DNA of 32,257 bases from Myxococcales bacterium (lineage in GTDB: Bacteria > Myxococcota_A > UBA9042): positions 1-32,257 of the forward strand of contig SHZD01000045.1 of the NCBI GenBank assembly GCA_009692465.1. The letters run 5' to 3'. The first letter of the stretch is position 1, and every line of letters starts with the position of its first letter. Position numbers and translations under genes: made by a program. Of the stretch, positions 28,337 through 32,257 are shown piece after piece. Under the pieces are notes generated by a model. That model made no database searches. It was given only the letters and a program-made list of their open reading frames with translations, and was not told where the DNA came from.

Positions 28337-30881
28337 AGGTCTTGCGCTCATTGAGCGCCGCGTACAGCGATTGGCGGGCTAGATCAACCACCGCCTCCGC
28401 TGCGTGTACGGCCGCGTCATCGATCTGATTGCCCAATTGGCCCAGCGCTGCGGCAGTCGTCTCGACGGCATCGCGGTAGTCGGGCATCACCTCGTACCAA
28501 TAGCCATCGTCGCCGTTGCACACCAGCGCCGCCCAGCCAGCGCGCTTGCCGGTGTGTTGGGCCATAGGCTGCAGCAGCTCGGGCAGATGGCGCAGCAGCG
28601 TGTGGCGGCCGCGATCGACCTCCAATAGCGCGCCCTCCGGTACTGTGCAGTGCAGGTCTGCCGCAGTTTTGGGCAGCGGCAGCACAGGCAACAGGCCCAC
28701 TAGGGCCGCCAAAGGCGTACCTGAGGCCAGCACCCGCTCACCGACGACAATGCGGGCCTGCCACCGCCGCGCCGTCTCGGGCAGGTCTAGGCGGCCCGCC
28801 TGCGCGATCTCAAGCGCTTGGGCCAACAGCAAGTCCACCCGAGGGCGACCCTTGCCGGCGATGACCGCCACCTGCACCGGGCCGATCTGCAGCGTCTGCG
28901 GGACTTGGGGCGGCGGCCCTTCGCCTGTGCCCACCTTGTCTGTGCCCACCTTGTCTGGGCGCAGCTTGTCCGGGCGCAACTGCCAGCGCGCCGCCAGATC
29001 GGGGCGCAACTGCATCAGCCAGGCCGGGCGGACCGCCACCACCTGTCGGGCATAAGTGCGCTGCGAAACCACGATTTCGCTGGCCACCGCAAACCGCGGC
29101 GGTTGGCCGTACAGCGCCGACGACGGATGCAAGTACACTCGCTCGCCACTGCCGATTTCGAAATGGCGACCGCGGTTGATCATTGCGTTGGCGGCATAGG
29201 CCACGGTCACGCAATACATCAACTCGTGCGCGTCGCCACCGCCTTTGGTCGACAACCCTTGGTGGGCGGCGATCTCCAACAGCTGCACGTGCGCTTTGGC
29301 AATAAACGCCAACGTCGCCGGGTCCAAGAAGTTTTGATTGCAAAACCACTCGCGATCGCCGGACTTGGACCACGCGCGGTAGACTTTGATCGCCGTACCG
29401 ACATCGCCCAGCGGATCGGCCCACTTGGCTTGCACCCGCCGCGCCCGATCTTCTTGGCCGGCCGGAAACAACATCGGCGAGCGCGAACTGGACCAAGCCG
29501 CCAAAATACACGCTTCGTCCGCCACTTGCGGATGATCCTGCCCTGCCTCGACCACCAGTCGCGCCAGCGTCGGATTGAGCGGAAACGGCACCATCTTGCG
29601 GCCGATCGCGGTCAGATGGCGGCGATCGTCGATCGCACCCAACGCTTGCAGCGACTGTACGGCGGCCACCAAGCGCCCGTGCGGCGGCGGGGTTGGAAAA
29701 GCAAACGACTCCAGATCGTCGACACCCAAATCGACCAGCGCCAGCACTGTCTCGGCCAGATCCAGGCGCAAGATCTCTTCGTCGGTAAACGCCGGCCGCT
29801 GCTGGTAGTCGCGTTCTGCGTACAGGCGGACACAGCGACCAGGCGCCGTTCGTCCGGCCCGGCCCAAGCGCTGATCGGCACTGGCGCGCGAAATACCTTC
29901 TTCGCGCAGCACAGAAATGCCAGTGCGCGGCATAAAACGCGGCACTTTTGCCAAACCAGAGTCGATAACCGTGGTTACGCCGTCAATGGTCAGCGAAGTC
30001 TCAGCGATATTGGTGGCCAGAATGATCTTGGGGCGGCCAAACTCAGCAAACACCCGTTCTTGCTCAGAGCGCTCCAATGCGCCATACAACGGCAAAATTG
30101 CGCAGGTTTTATCCAGACCGCGCATTTGCAGCGCGGCCATCGCCCGCTTGATCGCGTCCTCGCCCGGCAAAAAGACCAGCACGTGGCCATCGGCATCGGT
30201 GCGCAGGGCGCGGGTGACTTCTTGGGCCACCGATTCGGCCAACGTCTCAGGGCTGAAGTCGGCGATCGGCTGCCACATTTTTTGGACTGGATACGGCCGG
30301 GCGTCGATGGTGACCACCGGCACGGTGCCGCAAACATCGCTAAAAAAATCAACAAACTTTTGCGGTTGCAGCGTCGCCGAACTGACAATGACCCGCAAGT
30401 CCGGGCGAAAACGCAACGCCTCGTGCAACAGCCCGAGCACAAAGTCGATGTTGAGACTGCGCTCGTGAGCTTCATCGATGACCAACACGCCGTAGCGACT
30501 CCAGTGGGGGTCGGCGCGGGCCTCTTGCAGCAAGATACCATCGGTCATGATGCGCAAGCGCGTCGTCGGACCCGATTGATCGTCAAAACGAATGCAATAG
30601 CCGACTTGCTCGCCGCACTGAACCTGCTGCTCTTGGGCAATTCGCCACGCCACCGACACCGCTGCCAACCGCCGTGGCTGGGTAATGCCAATCATCAACG
30701 GGGTAATGCCGGCGCGCAGCAGCATTTGTGGCAATTGGGTCGTCTTGCCACAGCCCGTCGGACCGACGACAACCGTCACTTGATGGCGGGCGACCGCATC
30801 GACCAGCGCCTGCTGCGCGGCATAGATCGGCAGAGCCGCCGCGTGCTCGCTAGGCGGATGTGGAAAACTAGTTAAAATCAA
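28326..30881 (-). CDS. DEAH-box RNA helicase, HrpA-like
   Basis: This 851-residue protein carries all core SF2 DEAH motifs: Walker A GPTGCGKT (40-47), TQPRRLAA (67-74), DEAH (136-139), SAT (168-170), LATNIAETSLTIDGV (288-302) and QRLGRAGR (337-344), followed by the HA2/winged-helix region and an OB-like part. Motif Ia and the sequence DEAHERSLNIDF resemble HrpA/DHX more than HrpB, but HrpA is about 1,300 aa, and the present length is nearer HrpB's 820. It probably remodels RNA or ribonucleoproteins in the cytosol. The start is TTG 30881, needed to keep the N-terminal LPIYAAQQALVDAV helix; no good ribosome binding site is visible. A 15-bp repeat near residues 635-655 inserts LRPDKLRPDKVGTDKVGTGE. 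Confidence 0.88.
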   Translation of the reverse strand: MILTSFPHPPSEHAAALPIYAAQQALVDAVARHQVTVVVGPTGCGKTTQLPQMLLRAGITPLMIGITQPRRLAAVSVAWRIAQEQQVQCGEQVGYCIRFDDQSGPTTRLRIMTDGILLQEARADPHWSRYGVLVIDEAHERSLNIDFVLGLLHEALRFRPDLRVIVSSATLQPQKFVDFFSDVCGTVPVVTIDARPYPVQKMWQPIADFSPETLAESVAQEVTRALRTDADGHVLVFLPGEDAIKRAMAALQMRGLDKTCAILPLYGALERSEQERVFAEFGRPKIILATNIAETSLTIDGVTTVIDSGLAKVPRFMPRTGISVLREEGISRASADQRLGRAGRTAPGRCVRLYAERDYQQRPAFTDEEILRLDLAETVLALVDLGVDDLESFAFPTPPPHGRLVAAVQSLQALGAIDDRRHLTAIGRKMVPFPLNPTLARLVVEAGQDHPQVADEACILAAWSSSRSPMLFPAGQEDRARRVQAKWADPLGDVGTAIKVYRAWSKSGDREWFCNQNFLDPATLAFIAKAHVQLLEIAAHQGLSTKGGGDAHELMYCVTVAYAANAMINRGRHFEIGSGERVYLHPSSALYGQPPRFAVASEIVVSQRTYARQVVAVRPAWLMQLRPDLAARWQLRPDKLRPDKVGTDKVGTGEGPPPQVPQTLQIGPVQVAVIAGKGRPRVDLLLAQALEIAQAGRLDLPETARRWQARIVVGERVLASGTPLAALVGLLPVLPLPKTAADLHCTVPEGALLEVDRGRHTLLRHLPELLQPMAQHTGKRAGWAALVCNGDDGYWYEVMPDYRDAVETTAAALGQLGNQIDDAAVHAAEAVVDLARQSLYAALNERKTSKT
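28926..28980 (-). repeat. 15-bp in-frame repeat inside the helicase gene
   Basis: TGTGCCCACCTTGTC occurs at 28926 and 28941, then diverged copies start at 28956 and 28971. On the minus strand they encode LRPDK, LRPDK, VGTDK and VGTGE. The insert lies between domains and keeps the frame. Confidence 0.88.
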
Positions 30882-31113
30882 AGGCGTTGTCTCGATGGGG
30901 GCGGTCTTTACCTGAGGTTGCTGCAGTTGGCGGTTCTCAAGGCAGGGCTAGCAGCGCTGATGGGCCCGACGGCGAGCCGCAAGTGGCGAATCGTTGGCTG
31001 TGCGCAGCGCCGTAGTAGCCAAGAGTTGAGAGCCGCAGGCCAAGAGTTGAGGGCTTCCAGCGCAGCCTAGCGACGCGAATTCGCGGCCTTACAGGTCTGG
31101 TTTTGAGGTTGGG
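30882..31113. other. Gap between helicase and tRNA-Leu
   Basis: No gene seen. It should contain the helicase promoter. A 21-bp duplication (GCCAAGAGTTGAG at 31018 and 31039) is the only structure noticed. Confidence 0.5.
31018..31059. repeat. 21-bp direct duplication downstream of tRNA-Leu
   Basis: GCCAAGAGTTGAGAGC at 31018 and GCCAAGAGTTGAGGGC at 31039, spacing 21 bp. Confidence 0.8.
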
Positions 31114-31193
31114 TGTCGGAAACCGGAGTCGAACCGGCACGGGAATCCCGGGGGAGTTTAAGTCCCCTGCGTCTACCATTCCGCCATTCCGAC
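31114..31193 (-). tRNA. tRNA-Leu (anticodon UAA)
   Basis: On the minus strand the acceptor arms GTCGGAA and TTCCGAC pair fully. The anticodon stem GGGGA/TCCCC encloses the loop CTTAAAC with anticodon TAA. There is a long variable arm (CGGGATTCCCG), as expected for Leu, and a TPsiC arm GCCGG-TTCGACT-CCGG(T). Discriminator A is at 31114. The next genomic bases are CCC, so the CCA end is not encoded. Confidence 0.94.
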
Positions 31194-31500
31194 CCACGCG
31201 GCATCACCGCGAATGGCCCGCGATTGTGCACGCGAAGTGGCGCTTTGGCCAGTAGCCGAACTCACACCTGGGCGGCGATGACGAGCGGGCACATCAGCTG
31301 GCGAATTTCGTCGAGAGGCTTGAGCGGTTGGTGCCGAGCTTCAAAAAATTCCCCAACAAAAATGGAGCGGCGAGCCGCCAACCCGCAGGCAAGTGAACAA
31401 GTGCCGATCGCTCGCGACCCACGAAACCAGCATGGAGACGCCGAGCAAATCCACTTTGATCGGCCAACTAGAAACTTAATCTTGGGCATGGGTGCGATGT
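31194..31500. other. Gene-free stretch between tRNA-Leu and the IS110 remnant
   Basis: No convincing gene. GGAGCGGCGAGC (31364-31375) and GCGACCCACGAA (31413-31424) faintly recall the conserved core of the 141-bp dispersed element, where GGAGCGGCGA and GCGACCCAC also occur in this order but closer together. I consider this similarity suggestive only. Confidence 0.4.
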
Positions 31501-31922
31501 TCACGCAGCCTTTTGAATTTGCACGTCCTATCCAAGTTCGCCAATGCGACGTTGCAGCCGGTTAACTGGCTTGGTTTCATCGCGCTTGTCGAAGTAGTCG
31601 ACACCGAGGTCGTTGTGAGCCGTGCCGTCGCCCAGCATGGACTAGGCTGCGGTGAGCAGGCAGGCAGCCACGGCGACGACCGCCTTTTTGACACCGTGAC
31701 GGGCGCGGATGCGATGAAACCGCGCGCGATAGTAGCTCTTTTTGGTGTGTGATGCCGACCAAGCGCACTGCACCCGCTTGGTCTTGAGCGCCGGATTGCC
31801 CTTGCGGGTGCGGTATTGCGGTGCTTTCCCGCGCTCTGGTCCATTTGCGGCACCAGACCAGCCCACGAAAGTAGATGGAGCACGGTCGGAAAACGGCCCA
31901 CCTCCACGCCGATTTCAGCCAC
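31501..31922 (-). pseudogene. Decayed C-terminal fragment of an IS110-family transposase
   Basis: Reading the minus strand from 31922, the first frame gives EIGVEVGRFPTVLHLLSWAG and LVPQMDQSAGKHRN, the start of the IS116/IS110/IS902 C-terminal domain. A frameshift near 31815 is needed to continue with YRTRKGNPALK, then KKSYYRARFHRIRARHGVKK, AVVAVA, GDGTAHNDLGVDYFDKRD and RLQRRIGELG. Two in-frame TAG codons interrupt it (after LLTAA and after GELG) before a final TGA at 31501-31503. The N-terminal DEDD catalytic domain is missing. The fragment begins within a few bases of the stop codon of the neighbouring Cys-rich gene, so recombination or deletion joined them. Confidence 0.85.
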
Positions 31923-31928
31923 GACTGT

Positions 31929-32257
31929 CTAGTAGTTCTGCTTGCCGTTGCCGGTGCCGGGCTGGCCATAGACGCCGTTGGTGAACTCTAACGTGTAAGA
32001 AGAGCACGTCGGCGTGCCGCTGGCCTTGTAGACCTTGACGTAGAACCACGCCGAGTCGTCCTTGCAATTGGTCATGTAGTACCCGCGCGGGAAACACACG
32101 CCGTTTTGGTTAAAGTTCATGCAATACGGCAGACCACTGTAGGACCACCCATAGTTGCTTTGATCAAATTGGTCGCCGGTCGAGCACGGACACTCGCCGT
32201 ATTCCGACCATTGCTTGCTCGGGGTGCCGTTGCTAGAGCCTTTGAAGTTGGTAAACC
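31929..32257 (-). CDS. 3' end of a Cys-rich, probably exported protein (partial)
   Basis: The gene runs off the right edge; only the last 109 codons are visible, ending in TAG at 31929. The visible part is rich in Gly, Ser, Asn, Tyr and Trp with seven Cys (for example GECPCSTGDQFD, GLPYCMNFNQNGVC, MTNCKDD and GTPTCSSYTLEF), a composition typical of disulfide-bonded extracellular or surface domains. I do not recognise a family. The C-terminus (VYGQPGTGNGKQNY) has no sorting signal such as MYXO-CTERM. An IS110 remnant starts immediately after the stop. Confidence 0.6.
   Translation of the reverse strand, partial: FTNFKGSSNGTPSKQWSEYGECPCSTGDQFDQSNYGWSYSGLPYCMNFNQNGVCFPRGYYMTNCKDDSAWFYVKVYKASGTPTCSSYTLEFTNGVYGQPGTGNGKQNY

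Noticed and set aside
28818..30875. A 685-codon plus-strand frame opposite the helicase
   Set aside because: It is antisense to a clear DEAH-box helicase and has the His/Arg/Gln-rich composition of a shadow frame.
31262..31504. An 80-codon minus-strand frame beside the IS110 remnant as a gene
   Set aside because: No ribosome binding site, no recognisable domain, and it lies in a region of decayed sequence.

Overview
Organism and style. The window is GC-rich and typical of a Gram-negative, predatory or deltaproteobacterial-type chromosome; Myxococcota or a relative is my best guess. Support: BamD, CpoB, RseP and an outer-membrane barrel imply a double membrane; there are many large, Asp/Ala-rich lipoproteins with lipoboxes; and a 2,392-residue lipoprotein combines Ig-like modules, a Myxococcota-style Cys-rich motif and FG-GAP repeats. 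This taxonomic call is inference from gene style, not from a marker gene. Layout. 1-4.9 kb: bamD, an unrecognised small basic protein, a propeller-like lipoprotein, bpt (N-end rule leucyltransferase) and an SRAP/YedK-HMCES DNA-crosslink protein, all on +. 4.9-7.8 kb: lipA (lipoyl synthase) and an upstream lipoprotein gene, both on -. 8.0-10.6 kb: rseP and tsaB, a probable two-gene operon on +. 10.6-11.3 kb: a gene-free stretch packed with short tandem repeats. 11.3-22.3 kb: the accessory block. It holds a PqqD-like protein, the giant lipoprotein, two abutting repeat elements, and then a compact set of a 56-codon peptide, an HprK-like kinase, a radical SAM/SPASM enzyme and an S26-type peptidase, the last three joined by 4-bp overlaps. 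22.4-25.7 kb: cpoB-like, LysM-protein and apbE genes, tightly packed. 25.7-28.3 kb: stacked palindromes, a Lys-rich repeat protein and an outer-membrane barrel with a disordered tail. 28.3-32.3 kb: a DEAH-box helicase (-), tRNA-Leu(UAA) (-), a decayed IS110 transposase fragment (-) and the 3' end of a Cys-rich secreted protein (-). How the parts fit. Housekeeping genes (envelope assembly, lipoylation, t6A tRNA modification, proteolysis) surround one accessory cassette whose composition (PqqD-type recognition domain, HprK-like kinase, SPASM radical SAM enzyme, Ser-His peptidase, small candidate precursor) looks like a ribosomally made, post-translationally modified peptide system. This is the best candidate for an undescribed system. 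Second theme. About fifteen unrelated short tandem repeats (13-25 bp units) are spread over the window, many at or just before the signal peptide of an exported protein. In two lipoproteins (bamD and the 5831-7822 gene) the lipobox itself is the repeated unit, and in both the first copy carries Gly in place of the lipidated Cys. Repeats inside genes have unit lengths divisible by three; those outside genes often do not. Third theme. A 141-bp dispersed element occurs in two full copies of equal length plus one fragment, and its terminal hairpin is preserved by compensatory changes.
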